A stretch of DNA of 64,000 nucleotides, taken from NCBI RefSeq assembly GCF_002014985.1, contig NZ_MUXU01000027.1, positions 1 to 64,000 on the forward strand, in the 5' to 3' direction. Below are positions 18,188 to 28,059 of the stretch, piece after piece. This DNA comes from Moraxella caviae. GTDB lineage: Bacteria; Pseudomonadota; Gammaproteobacteria; Pseudomonadales; Moraxellaceae. Position numbers and translations under genes: made by a program. A model generated the notes under the pieces. It made no database searches. It was not told the origin of the DNA and saw nothing but the letters and a program-made list of their open reading frames with translations. Numbering within the stretch: the first letter of the stretch is position 1; each line of letters begins with the position of its first letter.

Positions 18188-18217
18188 AAATCCCCCAAGA
18201 TTGCTCAAGGGGGATTT
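18188..18217 (-). terminator. Terminator inside the ABC gene cluster
   Basis: AAATCCCCC pairs with GGGGGATTT around a 12-base loop, followed by a T run on the minus strand. It lies after binding protein 2 and before binding protein 1, so it should lower or separate expression of the downstream permease genes. Confidence 0.78.
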
Positions 18218-18251
18218 GTTTTGATGATAAAATCATCTGCTCGGCGTGCAA

Positions 18252-19022
18252 TTATTTGCCAACCACCGAAGCGTCAAAATAATTGCCAACGATTTCGTTG
18301 TATTTGCCGTTTGTTTTTAGTGCGGCAAGCGCAGCGTCAAATTCAGCTTTTAGCGCATCGCCTTTACGCACAGCGATGGCAACGGTATCGCCAATGTCAA
18401 TCGGCTCGCCTTTGACTTCAAAGTCTTGACCTGCTTCGGTTTTTAGCCAGTCCAGTGCAGGCACGATGTCGCTCATCATCACATCAGCACGACCTGCTGA
18501 TAGATCTAGATAAGCGTTGTCTTGCTTGTCGTAGGTTTTTAGTGTGGCTTGTGGCTGGTTTGCGCTCACCCAGTCAGCAGACACGGTGGCAAGCTGCGCC
18601 GCTACGGTTTTACCCGCTAGGGCGTTCGCGTCTGCGTCTACGCCTTTTTTGCCAATCAGTACGATGGTGTTGTCAAAATACGGCTCAGAAAAATCCACCA
18701 CTTGCGCGCGCTCAGCCGTGGCAGACATACCTGCCATGATGGCGTCAAATTTGTCAGCGTTTAGACCCGGAATCAAGCCGTCCCAGTCTTGGCTTGAGAT
18801 TTCGCACTTGGCTTTCATCTCTTCGCAAAGCGCATTGGCAAGGTCAATCTCAAAGCCGACCAAGTTGCCTTGGTTGTCAAGATAGCTAAACGGCTTAAAA
18901 CTTGACTCGGTGGCGATACGAATGAATTTTTCGCCTGAATTACTGGTTTCGGCTGGTTTGTCGCCGCCACAAGCAGCAAGCAGGGCGGTTGCCACAGCGG
19001 CAGTCATCAATTTGATGTTCAT
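18252..19022 (-). CDS. Amino-acid-binding lipoprotein (binding protein 2)
   Basis: This 256-residue family-3 binding protein has lipobox LAAC at Cys 18 and a mature start CGGDKPAET. Ligand-binding motifs are TESSFKPFSY near 39, GFEIDLANALCEEMKAKCEI near 58, and MSATAERAQVV near 99. It has a strong AAGGAG ribosome-binding site, and its start is only 18 bp after the stop of binding protein 3. The Cys pair in LCEEMKAKC, conserved in protein 3, may form a disulfide. Ligand unknown; basic or polar amino acids are the family norm. Confidence 0.9.
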   Translation of the reverse strand: MNIKLMTAAVATALLAACGGDKPAETSNSGEKFIRIATESSFKPFSYLDNQGNLVGFEIDLANALCEEMKAKCEISSQDWDGLIPGLNADKFDAIMAGMSATAERAQVVDFSEPYFDNTIVLIGKKGVDADANALAGKTVAAQLATVSADWVSANQPQATLKTYDKQDNAYLDLSAGRADVMMSDIVPALDWLKTEAGQDFEVKGEPIDIGDTVAIAVRKGDALKAEFDAALAALKTNGKYNEIVGNYFDASVVGK

Positions 19023-19040
19023 GGTACACTCCTTGGGCGA

Positions 19041-19817
19041 TTAGTTGCTAAAGTTGGCTTGTTCGATTTTCTCTAGCGTGCCATTGGCTTTGATGGCGGC
19101 AAGCGCAGCGTCAAACTCGGCTTTTAGCGCATCGCCTTTACGCACAGCGATACCGATGTTGTCGTTGTTGTCAATTTCTTCGCCAACTAAGCCAAAGCCT
19201 TCGTTGTTTTGTTTTAGCCAGTCGCTTGCTGACACTTTTTCTGCCATCACCGCAACGTTACGACCTGCTTTCATGTCAAGATAAGCGTTGGTGTAGGTGT
19301 CGTAAAGTTGGACGCGGTTGCCGTCTTTGCCGTCATATTTTTCGGTGATGTACGCTGCGCCTGTGGTTGAGCGTTGTCCGCCAAGCACCGAATTGCTGAT
19401 GTTATTTGGGTCAAAGCTGCCGTCATTTTTGGCAAGCCAAACGATGGTGTTGGCAAAGTATGGCTCGGTGAAATCCACTTGTTGTAAGCGCTCTTCGGTG
19501 ATAGACATACCTGCGATGATGGCGTCGTATTTGTTCGCCAAAAGACCCGGAATCAAGCCGTCCCAGTCTTGGGCAACGATTTCACACTTGGCTTTCATCT
19601 CTTCGCACAAAGCGTTCATCACGTCCACATCAAAGCCGATGATTTTGCCGTCTGGGCTGGTGTCGTTGAACGGAGGGTAGGCAGCTTCGGTGGCGATGCG
19701 TAGCGTGCGCTCGCCAGTGTCAGTCGCGGCTGCGGTTTCGGCTGGTTTGTCGCCACCACAGGCGCTTAGGCTTAGGGCAAATGCAGCAGCTGCGGCAAAT
19801 TTTAGGGTGTGTTTCAT
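19041..19817 (-). CDS. Amino-acid-binding lipoprotein (binding protein 3)
   Basis: This 258-residue family-3 binding protein has lipobox LSAC (Cys 20) followed by GGDKPAET, the same mature start as binding protein 2 and the azurin. Motifs are TEAAYPPFND, GFDVDVMNALCEEMKAKC and MSITEERLQQV. It shares long identical stretches with binding protein 2, so the pair looks like a fairly recent duplication. It is the first of the three after a 238-bp AT-rich gap from the ATPase gene. Confidence 0.9.
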   Translation of the reverse strand: MKHTLKFAAAAAFALSLSACGGDKPAETAAATDTGERTLRIATEAAYPPFNDTSPDGKIIGFDVDVMNALCEEMKAKCEIVAQDWDGLIPGLLANKYDAIIAGMSITEERLQQVDFTEPYFANTIVWLAKNDGSFDPNNISNSVLGGQRSTTGAAYITEKYDGKDGNRVQLYDTYTNAYLDMKAGRNVAVMAEKVSASDWLKQNNEGFGLVGEEIDNNDNIGIAVRKGDALKAEFDAALAAIKANGTLEKIEQANFSN

Positions 19818-20054
19818 GGGTTGAATCCTTTTACAAGAGTGATGGTCTGCTTGCGCTTGATTTTTTTGGCTTCAAGGGCATGGCTTGACCATATTTTGAC
19901 GATTAAAATGGATGATAAAAATAAGTCTAAAGATAAAAATCGGCTTTAAAGTTTAAGTTGGTAATTTGGCAAAGGCGATTAAACGTTGGATAAAAATCAA
20001 GTTAAAAATCATTTAAAATCAAGTTATTAAACTTGCCAAATTCTCACATACCAA

Positions 20055-20828
20055 TCAGCGGTGCGATGCCATAAATTCACGCACACGCTCAGATTTTGGA
20101 TTGTCAAAAACTTCTTCAGGCGTGCCAATCTCTTCAATGCGCCCTTGGTGCAAAAACACCACTTTGCTAGAAACTTCACGAGCAAAGCGCATTTCGTGCG
20201 TAACAATCAGCATGGTGCGCCCTTCGGCAGCCAGCTCACGCATGACCGTCAGCACTTCATTGACAAGCTCTGGGTCAAGCGCACTGGTCGGCTCATCAAA
20301 CAGCAGCACCTGCGGACGCATGGCAAGCGCACGGGCAATCGCCACACGCTGACGCTGACCGCCAGACAGATTGTCAGGATAAGCGTCTTTTTTGTCCAAA
20401 AGCCCCACTTTTTCAAGCAAACGTTCGGCTTCTTTGGTGGCTTCTGTCTTAGATACGCCAAGCACTTGCGTTGGGCCTTCAATGATGTTTTGCAAGATGG
20501 TTTTGTGCGGCCATAGGTTAAAACTTTGGAACACAAAGCCGATTTTGGCACGCAATTTTTCCAGCTGTCTTGGGTTGGCAGCGACAAGCTCGCCTTTGTG
20601 CGGCTTGAGCGCAAGTTCTTCGTTGCCCACGATGATTTTACCGCTGCTGGGTTTTTCTAGCAAGTTGATGCAGCGCAGCAGGGTGGATTTGCCCGAGCCA
20701 GACGAGCCCAAAATGCTGATGACATCACCATCATGGGCGGTCAAAGATACGCCTTTTAGCACTTCTAGCGCGCCGTAGTTTTTGTGAATGTCTTGCAAAT
20801 CAAGGGCGATCGGGCGAGAGTCTGTCAT
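20055..20828 (-). CDS. Polar amino-acid ABC transporter ATP-binding protein, HisP type
   Basis: This 257-residue ATPase closely resembles HisP/GlnQ. Walker [10 protein letters not shown] is at about 41-49, the Q-loop at [11 protein letters not shown] near 98, the signature [14 protein letters not shown] near 154, Walker [12 protein letters not shown] near 175, and the switch His in VTHEM near 210. It energises the two permeases and three binding proteins of the same strand. It is the first gene of the cluster, with about 390 bp of AT-rich upstream sequence. Confidence 0.9.
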   Translation of the reverse strand: MTDSRPIALDLQDIHKNYGALEVLKGVSLTAHDGDVISILGSSGSGKSTLLRCINLLEKPSSGKIIVGNEELALKPHKGELVAANPRQLEKLRAKIGFVFQSFNLWPHKTILQNIIEGPTQVLGVSKTEATKEAERLLEKVGLLDKKDAYPDNLSGGQRQRVAIARALAMRPQVLLFDEPTSALDPELVNEVLTVMRELAAEGRTMLIVTHEMRFAREVSSKVVFLHQGRIEEIGTPEEVFDNPKSERVREFMASHR

Positions 20829-21226
20829 AATTTTTCTATAAAATTGTATTAGTAGAACTTAATAAAATAAGCACGGAATGTTTTAACCCTATATTTTCGC
20901 CAAAATGACACAAAAAGGCAAATGGTTTTCGCCACTTTGCGACAATTTTACATAATTTTTGCAAATTTTGGGTCGATTTGGCGCAAGTTTGCTGAAAGTT
21001 CGGCAAAATTTTGGCGTAAATGGTGCGGTGAGTGGCGATAAATTGGCGGTCAATGGGTTGATTGTTGGTAAGTTTTAAAGATTTGCTCTGATTTGCCAAG
21101 ATGATGGCGAAATTGACGTGCTTTGTCTTGCGTGTCGTGCTTGGCTGCGGTATGATGGCGGTTTAATCACTGTGCGTATCGTCATTTGCCAAAACGATGA
21201 ACAAATAAGGAAAATAAGGAAAACTC
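20829..21226. other. Divergent intergenic region
   Basis: AT-rich non-coding sequence between the ATPase gene and proA, which are transcribed away from each other. Both promoters should be here. I see no convincing hairpin or operator. Confidence 0.5.
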
Positions 21227-22516
21227 ATGACCGCCATCACCGACACCGCTTCATACATGAAAGATGTGGGCAGCCGTGCCAAGCAATGCGCACGCACGCT
21301 TGCCGCTGCCGATACCAAGACCAAAAACGCTGCGCTTGCTGCCATCAAGGCAGTTTTGCTGGACAAAAAAGCAGCCATTTTAAGTGAAAACGCCAAAGAC
21401 GTGGCAAAGGGCGAGCAAAACGGACTGGACAGTGCGCTGCTTGACCGCTTGGCGCTGACGGACGCACGCTTTGATGGCATGGTGGCAAGTTTAAATGACG
21501 TCATCGCCTTGCAAGACCCGATTGGCGAGATGAGCGAGATGACGTACCGTCCGTCTGGGATTTGTCTTGGTAAAATGCGTGTGCCGCTTGGCGTGGTGGG
21601 CATGATTTATGAAAGCCGCCCAAACGTAACGCTAGAAGCGGCAAGTCTTGCCATCAAATCAGGCAATGCCATCATTTTGCGTGGCGGCTCTGAAGCCTTT
21701 CATTCCAATCAAGCCATCGCTGCGTGCATTCACGAAGGGCTTTTGGCGGTGGGTTTGCCTATGGACGGTGTGCAGGTGCTTGCCACGACAGACCGTGCGG
21801 CGGTGGACAGCCTAATCACCATGACAGACTGCGTGGACGTGGTGATTCCGCGCGGCGGCAGGGGGCTGATTGAGCGCATTGCCGCCAACGCCAAAGTGCC
21901 TGTGATTAAGCATTTGGACGGTAATTGCCACACTTTTATTGACAAGGCAGCGGATAACGAGATGGCGATTTCGGTGGCGGTGAATGCTAAAACGTCTCGT
22001 TATGGCACTTGTAACACGATGGAAACGTTGCTGGTACATCAAGACAAGGCGGAGTTAATTGCTGATGTGCTGCGTGCGATGGTGGCAGCAGATGATAAGA
22101 TGCAATTTCGTGTGTGTACACAAACCCAAAGCGCCTTGGCAAATGCTGCCGATTTGGCAAATCACATCAGTGTTGCCAGCGAAGAAGATTGGTGGACAGA
22201 ATATCTTGCGCCGATTTTGGCGGTGAAAGTGGTGGCGGATATTGACGCTGCCATCAGCCACATCAACCACTACGGCAGCCACCACACCGATGTCATCATC
22301 ACCAATGACTATGCCGACAGCCGCAAATTTATCCGTGAAGTGGATTCATCAAGCGTGATGGTGAATGCGTCCAGCCGTTTTGCCGATGGTTTTGAGTATG
22401 GTTTGGGCGCAGAAATCGGCATTTCCACCGACAAAATCCACGCACGCGGGCCTGTGGGCTTGCACGGCTTAACTTCCCAAAAATGGGTGGTGTTTGGCGG
22501 AGGTGAAGTGCGGTAG
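21227..22516 (+). CDS. proA: Gamma-glutamyl phosphate reductase
   Basis: This 429-residue enzyme reduces glutamyl-5-phosphate to glutamate semialdehyde with NADPH in proline synthesis. Family motifs are seen: [13 protein letters not shown] near 124, the catalytic Cys in [13 protein letters not shown] near 264, and a C-terminal [13 protein letters not shown]. The start has AAGGAAAA upstream. It is not linked to proB here. It ends in TAG, one of only two such genes in the window. Readthrough would add 24 codons before a TGA. Confidence 0.96.
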   Translation: MTAITDTASYMKDVGSRAKQCARTLAAADTKTKNAALAAIKAVLLDKKAAILSENAKDVAKGEQNGLDSALLDRLALTDARFDGMVASLNDVIALQDPIGEMSEMTYRPSGICLGKMRVPLGVVGMIYESRPNVTLEAASLAIKSGNAIILRGGSEAFHSNQAIAACIHEGLLAVGLPMDGVQVLATTDRAAVDSLITMTDCVDVVIPRGGRGLIERIAANAKVPVIKHLDGNCHTFIDKAADNEMAISVAVNAKTSRYGTCNTMETLLVHQDKAELIADVLRAMVAADDKMQFRVCTQTQSALANAADLANHISVASEEDWWTEYLAPILAVKVVADIDAAISHINHYGSHHTDVIITNDYADSRKFIREVDSSSVMVNASSRFADGFEYGLGAEIGISTDKIHARGPVGLHGLTSQKWVVFGGGEVR

Positions 22517-22644
22517 GTGAGTGATTGCTATCGCTTTTTCAAGTCTGAACAACCTGCAGGGATTGTGCTTGTAAAGGTTCGGCGTTTAAGATGAAATTTG
22601 CATTTTAAAGTCGGACTTTTAATAAAATATTGATTTAAACCCAA

Positions 22645-22672
22645 AAAACCGCCAACATTTGCTGGCGGTTTT
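22645..22672 (+). terminator. Terminator after proA
   Basis: AAAACCGCCA pairs with TGGCGGTTTT around an 8-base loop, 128 bp after the stop. It could also serve the convergent acyl-CoA dehydrogenase gene. Confidence 0.75.
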
Positions 22673-22721
22673 GTCATTCATCAGGCATTTGTCCTGCCAG
22701 TGCGTCATGCCAACGGCACGC

Positions 22722-24539
22722 TTAGTCAATGATAAAATGCTCAATGTCCATTTTCATCATCACTTCGCTTGGCGTGGTCATGGCTTCGGCATGGCTGCTG
22801 GTGCGTGGCAGAATTTTTTCAAAATAAAACTCAGCCGTTTGGGTTTTGGCAAGATAAAACTCTTTGGGCTGCTTGCCACCGTTTTTGAGCTTGTCAAACG
22901 CCACTGCCGCCATGCGCGCCCAGTGATACGCCATCATCACATAGCCAGAATACATCAAAAAGTCATCAGACGCCGCTGAGACGATGTCGCGGTCTTTGCG
23001 CGCGGTGAGCAGCAGGCGCGCGGTGAGCATATTCCACTCAGCGCACAGCTTGGTCAGCGCCCAGACGAACTGGCGCATATCCTTATCCAGTGCGTATTCA
23101 CCGCACCATTTCATGATGCCTGTGGTGTAATCACGCACCACTTTACCGCCGCCGTGCAGCAGCACTTTACGACCCAGCAAATCCAGCGCCTGCACGCCTG
23201 TGGTGCCTTCGTACAGTGTGGAAATGCGTGCATCACGAGCAATCAGCTCCATGCCAGATTCTTTGATGTAGCCGTGTCCGCCAAAGATTTGCTGCCCGTG
23301 CTTGGCGGATTCAATGCCAAGTTCGGTCAAAAATCCTTTCAAAATTGGCGTATAAAAGCCCAATTTGTCGTCCCATTTTTTAATCGCGGCTTCATCGCCA
23401 CGCACCACAGCACTGCTTAGATGATCAGAGTAGCGAGCGGCGTGATAAATCATGGAGCGCGCACCTTCCACAAACGCTTTTTGGGTTAAAAGCATACGGC
23501 GCACATCGGCATGATGAATGATGGCATCCGCAGGCTGCTCAGGCTCTTTTGCGCCAGAAAGCGCACGCATGGAGCGGCGTTCTTTGGCGTATGGCAGGGC
23601 GTTTTGGAATGCCAGTTCCATGTGTGATAAGCCTTGAATGCCTGTGCCAATGCGTGCGGTGTTCATGTAGGTGAACATCGCTTTTAGCCCTTTATTCGGC
23701 TCGCCAATCAAAAATCCTGTCGCGCCATCAAAGTTTAGCACGCAAGTGGCGCTTGAGTTGATGCCCATCTTATGCTCAATCGAGCCGCACGTTACCGCAT
23801 TACGCTCGCCCAGTGAACCATCGGCATTGACGATAAATTTTGGCACGATGAACAGCGAAATGCCTTTCGTGCCAGCAGGTGCGTCTGGCAGGCGTGCCAG
23901 CACGATGTGAATGATGTTTTCGGTCAAATCATGCTCACCTGCCGAGATGAAAATCTTACTGCCTGTGATGGCGTAGCTGCCGTCTGCGTTTGGCGTAGCG
24001 CGTGTTTTCATTTGGTTAAGATCCGTGCCGCACTGCGCTTCGGTCAAGCACATCGTCCCAGACCATTCGCCAGAGATGAGCTTTGGCAGATAGGCGTCTT
24101 TTTGTGCGTCATCGCCATATTGTAAGATGGTGTTGATTGAGCCTGTGGTGAGTCCCGGATACATCGCCCACGGCCAGTTTGCCGTACCCATCATTTCAGA
24201 TTTGATGAGATTTAAGGACATGGGCAAGTTCATGCCGCCATAATTTTCAGGATAAGAAATGCCTTGCCAGCCGCCTTCAACAAACTGCTGATACGCCTCT
24301 TTAAAGCCTTTTGGCGTGCTGACCTCACCGTCTTTAAATGTACAGCCTTCAGCGTCCGCAGGCTGATACAAAGGCGACAGCACGTTTTCGGCAAAGTCGG
24401 CAAACCCTTCTAAAATCATCGCCACCGTCTCGGCATCAGCGCCTGCGCCATTGTCTAGGGCTTTGTAGTGGCCTTGATAATCCAGCACTTCGTTCATCAA
24501 AAATTTCATATCACGAAGCGGTGCTTTGTACGTCAGCAT
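22722..24539 (-). CDS. Acyl-CoA dehydrogenase, long FadE-like form
   Basis: This enzyme of about 605 residues has N-terminal, middle and C-terminal acyl-CoA dehydrogenase domains and an added C-terminal domain, as in the long bacterial forms of beta-oxidation. Motifs: MCLTEAQCGTDL near 155, GSKIFISAGEHD near 180, GFGGHGYIKE-like QIFGGHGYIKESG near 420, and YEGTTGVQALDL near 442 with the catalytic Glu. I chose the ATG at 24539, seven bases past AAGGA; the upstream frame to 24578 has no better site. It probably works with the acyl-CoA ligase at 8.4 kb and FadH at 61.6 kb. Confidence 0.88.
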   Translation of the reverse strand: MLTYKAPLRDMKFLMNEVLDYQGHYKALDNGAGADAETVAMILEGFADFAENVLSPLYQPADAEGCTFKDGEVSTPKGFKEAYQQFVEGGWQGISYPENYGGMNLPMSLNLIKSEMMGTANWPWAMYPGLTTGSINTILQYGDDAQKDAYLPKLISGEWSGTMCLTEAQCGTDLNQMKTRATPNADGSYAITGSKIFISAGEHDLTENIIHIVLARLPDAPAGTKGISLFIVPKFIVNADGSLGERNAVTCGSIEHKMGINSSATCVLNFDGATGFLIGEPNKGLKAMFTYMNTARIGTGIQGLSHMELAFQNALPYAKERRSMRALSGAKEPEQPADAIIHHADVRRMLLTQKAFVEGARSMIYHAARYSDHLSSAVVRGDEAAIKKWDDKLGFYTPILKGFLTELGIESAKHGQQIFGGHGYIKESGMELIARDARISTLYEGTTGVQALDLLGRKVLLHGGGKVVRDYTTGIMKWCGEYALDKDMRQFVWALTKLCAEWNMLTARLLLTARKDRDIVSAASDDFLMYSGYVMMAYHWARMAAVAFDKLKNGGKQPKEFYLAKTQTAEFYFEKILPRTSSHAEAMTTPSEVMMKMDIEHFIID

Positions 24540-24860
24540 GGTCATTTCCTTATTAAATGCGTGGTGTGTTTGGCGCAATCGGTAATCATCGCTTGATAAG
24601 TATGCCGATTACGCCAGATGTGAAAATTTCAAGTGTGTTTCACTATACAGGGATTTTAAGATTTACGAAAGGGTCAAAGCATGATTGATAACTTATTTTC
24701 ATTGAAAATTTATGTTATTCAAACTCATGATTATCAGTGTGGTGCGCAATGTGGCAAAAATTTGGCGGAAATTTGGTAAGAAATTGTCAAAGTTTTGCAC
24801 AAAATTTAGCGGAATAATTTGGCGCAATAATTTGGTGCAAAACTTATAAAAACCCACAAA
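24540..24860. other. Intergenic region, no gene seen
   Basis: A very AT-rich stretch between the fadE-like gene and the small acidic gene. It contains repeated AATTTGGCG words and no open frame with gene-like features. Confidence 0.5.
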
Positions 24861-24894
24861 AAACCGCACTTTAGCCTAAGCCAAGTGCGGTTTT
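24861..24894 (-). terminator. Terminator after the small acidic gene; contains AAGTGCGGT
   Basis: A perfect stem pairs AAACCGCACTT with AAGTGCGGTTT around an 11-base loop, followed by a T run on the minus strand. The stem includes AAGTGCGGT, the core of the Haemophilus uptake signal, in inverted orientation pairs. Confidence 0.82.
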
Positions 24895-24908
24895 GAAAAA
24901 ATGGCGAA

Positions 24909-25052
24909 TTACAGCTTGCACGCACCGCCTTCACAGCCGTCATCATCGCTGTTATCCACGCCGCCTTCTACGGTTATGCCATCAAAATCATTCAGCAAAT
25001 CGTCCAAGTTGTCAAAATCCAAGCCATCAAGGCTGTCGGCTGTTTCGCTCAT
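24909..25052 (-). CDS. Small acidic protein with a Cys-containing C-terminal tail
   Basis: The frame encodes 47 residues from the ATG at 25052, which follows GGAG. It is rich in Asp, with LDGLD and DDLLNDFDG runs, and ends GCEGGACKL with two Cys five residues apart. It has no signal peptide. It is monocistronic with its own strong terminator 15 bp downstream. The longer frame to 25106 adds 18 residues without a better start. I do not recognise a family; a metal-binding or modified peptide is possible but unproven. Confidence 0.6.
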   Translation of the reverse strand: MSETADSLDGLDFDNLDDLLNDFDGITVEGGVDNSDDDGCEGGACKL

Positions 25053-25249
25053 AACACTCTCCAAAGATAAATTGTCAAAGGGTAAAATTGCTCGCCAATT
25101 TGCCAAATGCGGCTGGCGTGCGTTGTAAGTTGGGCTTGTGCGCCCAATTTCAAGCTGTATTCAAGCTAAAAATGATGATAAATTGACGACAAAAGATAAA
25201 ATTTAAGCCATTGATTTAAAAGGTATTTTTAAATAAAATCAATGTTAAA

Positions 25250-26050
25250 TCACAAATCCACCTTTTGTAAATCCACCGCACGTCCCGTCCACAGCGTGAA
25301 CGCCAAAGCCGCCTGATGGATCAGCATACCGTAGCCGTCCGATGTGCGTGCGCCTTGATTGGCAAAATGCGCCAAAAATGGCGATGGCTTGCCGTACATC
25401 ATGTCGTAGGCAAAATCAGCGCTCAGCGTGGGCGCAAGCGTAAGCGGTGTGCCGTGCGTGGTGGCGCTGGTGGCATTGATGATGACGTCAAAATGTGCGG
25501 TGTCTGCGCCCAGCGACTCAAGGCTTTTTATGCTGATGGCGGTGTGGGCGGCAAATTCATCGGCAAGCGTCTGCGCCTTGGCGAGCGTGCGATTAAAAAT
25601 GGTGAGCGCTGCGCCATGTTCTACCAAGGGCAAAATCGCCCCACGAGTTGCGCCGCCTGCACCCACGATGGCAACGTGCGCGCCTTGCAGATTCACGCCT
25701 TGCGCCACCAAATCCGCCACCAAGCCACGCCCATCGGTGTTATCGCCAAATAATTTGCCGTCTTTGATGACAAGCGTGTTCACCGCCCCTGCGCTTTTGG
25801 CGTATTCGCTGAGTACTCCTGTGTTTTGGCACAGCGAAAAGGCGATTTCTTTAAAGGGCAGCGTAACGTTTGCGCCTGCGCCGCCGCCATGAAAAAACGC
25901 TTCCACCACAGCGGTGAAACTTGCCGCATCATCAGGGCAAAATTGGCGTGAATAGCGAATATTAAGCCCCAAACTTTCGGCAAAAGCGTGGTGAATTTGC
26001 GGGCTTTTGGAATGGGCGATGGGATTACCGATGACGATAAAATGCTGCAT
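25250..26050 (-). CDS. aroE: Shikimate dehydrogenase
   Basis: This 266-residue enzyme reduces 3-dehydroshikimate with NADPH in aromatic amino-acid synthesis. The shikimate-binding motif NPIAHSKSP is at about 8-16, the catalytic Lys in NVTLPFKE near 64-70, and the NADP motif GAGGATRGA near 128-136. The ATG at 26050 begins exactly at the family N-terminus; the frame upstream to 26137 is not homologous. Confidence 0.95.
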   Translation of the reverse strand: MQHFIVIGNPIAHSKSPQIHHAFAESLGLNIRYSRQFCPDDAASFTAVVEAFFHGGGAGANVTLPFKEIAFSLCQNTGVLSEYAKSAGAVNTLVIKDGKLFGDNTDGRGLVADLVAQGVNLQGAHVAIVGAGGATRGAILPLVEHGAALTIFNRTLAKAQTLADEFAAHTAISIKSLESLGADTAHFDVIINATSATTHGTPLTLAPTLSADFAYDMMYGKPSPFLAHFANQGARTSDGYGMLIHQAALAFTLWTGRAVDLQKVDL

Positions 26051-26360
26051 GAGAGTCCTTGTGCGTGCGTTTTGGGCTTTACATCTTGGGATAAATTTGT
26101 TACTTTCGTTGGGAGTTTGCCGTGTTTTGTGGCGCAAGTTTAAATATCAAGTTTGACCGCTTGGCTGCTTGGCATGACGAACCAAGATTAAAACCATAGC
26201 TTTAAAATTCGCATAAAATTTAATTTAAAATCAATTATTTAAAACCGCCAGCCACTGCGATGAGTTCGGTCTTTTGCTTAAGTTGTTCGTTCAAGTCATT
26301 TGTCTAAAACGGCTGGCGTCATTTTACCCCAACACTTCTTTTGCCACAAGGAAAAACGCC

Positions 26361-27860
26361 ATGCAATCACAAGATGCACCCAAAAACAGCCCACACGCAC
26401 AAGGCAGCTTGGTACTGCAAGACCCAACGCTACTAAAAACTTGCGCCTACATCAATGGCGAATGGCAAGCGGCAAATGACGGCAAAAGTTTGGCGGTCAA
26501 AAACCCAGCCACAGGCGAAATCATCGCTCATGTGCCTGACATGGGCGCAGATGAAGCGAAGCGTGCGGTGCAAGCGGCGCACGAAGCGCAAAGTGCGTGG
26601 GCAGCGATGAGTGCCAAGGCGCGCAGTCAGATTTTGCGTAAATGGTTTGACTTGATGATGGCGCACCAAGACGATTTGGCGCGGATTTTGACTGCCGAGC
26701 AGGGCAAGCCGTTTGCCGAAGCCAAAGGCGAGATTGCTTATGGCGCGTCTTATTTTGAGTGGTATGCCGAAGAAGCCAAGCGCATTTATGGCGACATCAT
26801 TCCAAGTTTTGCCAATGACAAAAGAGTGCTGGTCGCCAAGCAGCCCATCGGTGTGTGCGCTGCCATCACGCCTTGGAATTTTCCTTGCGCCATGATTACA
26901 CGCAAAGCTGCGCCTGCGCTGGCGGCTGGCTGTGCGTTTGTGATTCGCCCAGCTTCGCAAACGCCACTTTCGGCATTGGCATTGGGCGAGCTTGCCCACC
27001 GAGCAGGCGTGCCAAAAGGCGTGTTCAACGTCATCACAGGCGCAGCAAGCCAAATCGGCAAAGTGCTGACCGAAGACGACAGAGTGAAAAAATTTAGCTT
27101 CACAGGCTCAACCGAAGTCGGCAGAATCTTGATGGCGCAGTGCGCACCCACGATTAAAAAAGTGTCTATGGAGCTTGGTGGCAATGCGCCTTTCATCGTC
27201 TTTGATGATGCCGACATTGACGCAGCGGTGGAAGGCGCCATCATCAGCAAATACCGCAACGCAGGGCAGACGTGCGTGTGCGCCAATCGTTTGTATGTAC
27301 AAAGCGGCGTGTACGATGAATTTGTGGCGAAATTTGCCGAAGCGGTGCGCGCGTTAAAAGTCGGCAACGGCATGGATGCAGGCGTGAGCATTGGGCCTTT
27401 GATCGATGAAAATGCGGTGAAAAAAGTTCAGGCGCATTTACAAGATATGCTGGATAAAGGCGGTGAAGTGGTGCTGGGCGGCGAAGCGTGCGGTGATTTG
27501 TTCTTTGCGCCAACGGTGGTGAAAAACGCCACGCAGCAGATGAAAGTTGCCACAGAAGAAACCTTTGGGCCGCTTGCGCCAGTTTTTCGCTTTGATGGTG
27601 AAAATGACGTGCTGCACATGGCGAACGATACCGAATTTGGCTTGGCGGCGTATTTTTACAGCCGAGACATTGGGCGCATTGTGCGTGTTAGCGAGCGGCT
27701 GGAGTATGGCATGGTGGCGGTGAATACGGGCATTTTATCCAATGAAGCTGCGCCTTTTGGTGGCGTGAAGCAGTCAGGACTTGGGCGTGAAGGCTCAAAA
27801 TATGGCATTGAAGATTATATAGAAATCAAATATGTGCTGCTGGCAGGGCTTGACAGTTAA
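26361..27860 (+). CDS. gabD: Succinate-semialdehyde dehydrogenase (NADP-type)
   Basis: This 499-residue aldehyde dehydrogenase should oxidise succinate semialdehyde to succinate. The family motifs are TPWNFPCAMITRK near 177, the catalytic Glu in MELGGNAPFIVF near 271, and the catalytic Cys in NAGQTCVCANR near 305. The ATG at 26361 has AAGGA upstream. The longer frame to 26274 is not homologous. No gabT or regulator is adjacent, so the physiological substrate is inferred from similarity. Confidence 0.9.
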   Translation: MQSQDAPKNSPHAQGSLVLQDPTLLKTCAYINGEWQAANDGKSLAVKNPATGEIIAHVPDMGADEAKRAVQAAHEAQSAWAAMSAKARSQILRKWFDLMMAHQDDLARILTAEQGKPFAEAKGEIAYGASYFEWYAEEAKRIYGDIIPSFANDKRVLVAKQPIGVCAAITPWNFPCAMITRKAAPALAAGCAFVIRPASQTPLSALALGELAHRAGVPKGVFNVITGAASQIGKVLTEDDRVKKFSFTGSTEVGRILMAQCAPTIKKVSMELGGNAPFIVFDDADIDAAVEGAIISKYRNAGQTCVCANRLYVQSGVYDEFVAKFAEAVRALKVGNGMDAGVSIGPLIDENAVKKVQAHLQDMLDKGGEVVLGGEACGDLFFAPTVVKNATQQMKVATEETFGPLAPVFRFDGENDVLHMANDTEFGLAAYFYSRDIGRIVRVSERLEYGMVAVNTGILSNEAAPFGGVKQSGLGREGSKYGIEDYIEIKYVLLAGLDS

Positions 27861-27920
27861 TCGCAAAATCTTGGTTTTTATAACATTGTGATTTTTTCAT
27901 AAAATCGTGCTTGAAAGACA

Positions 27921-27953
27921 AAACCGCCAAATAGCCAAATAAGTGCGGTTTTG
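27921..27953 (+). terminator. Possible terminator after gabD
   Basis: AAACCGC pairs with GCGGTTT around a 17-base loop, followed by TTTGTTTT. The stem is short. It contains the second AAGTGCGGT word of the window (27941-27949). Confidence 0.5.
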
Positions 27954-28059
27954 TTTTGGGTGAATTGGCGCAAGATTGACACAGGATTGGCAAAAAATTA
28001 GGGAAAAATTGGGCGAAAAATCATCAAGTCGCACCAAGCTACACTAAGCCACACAAAAT

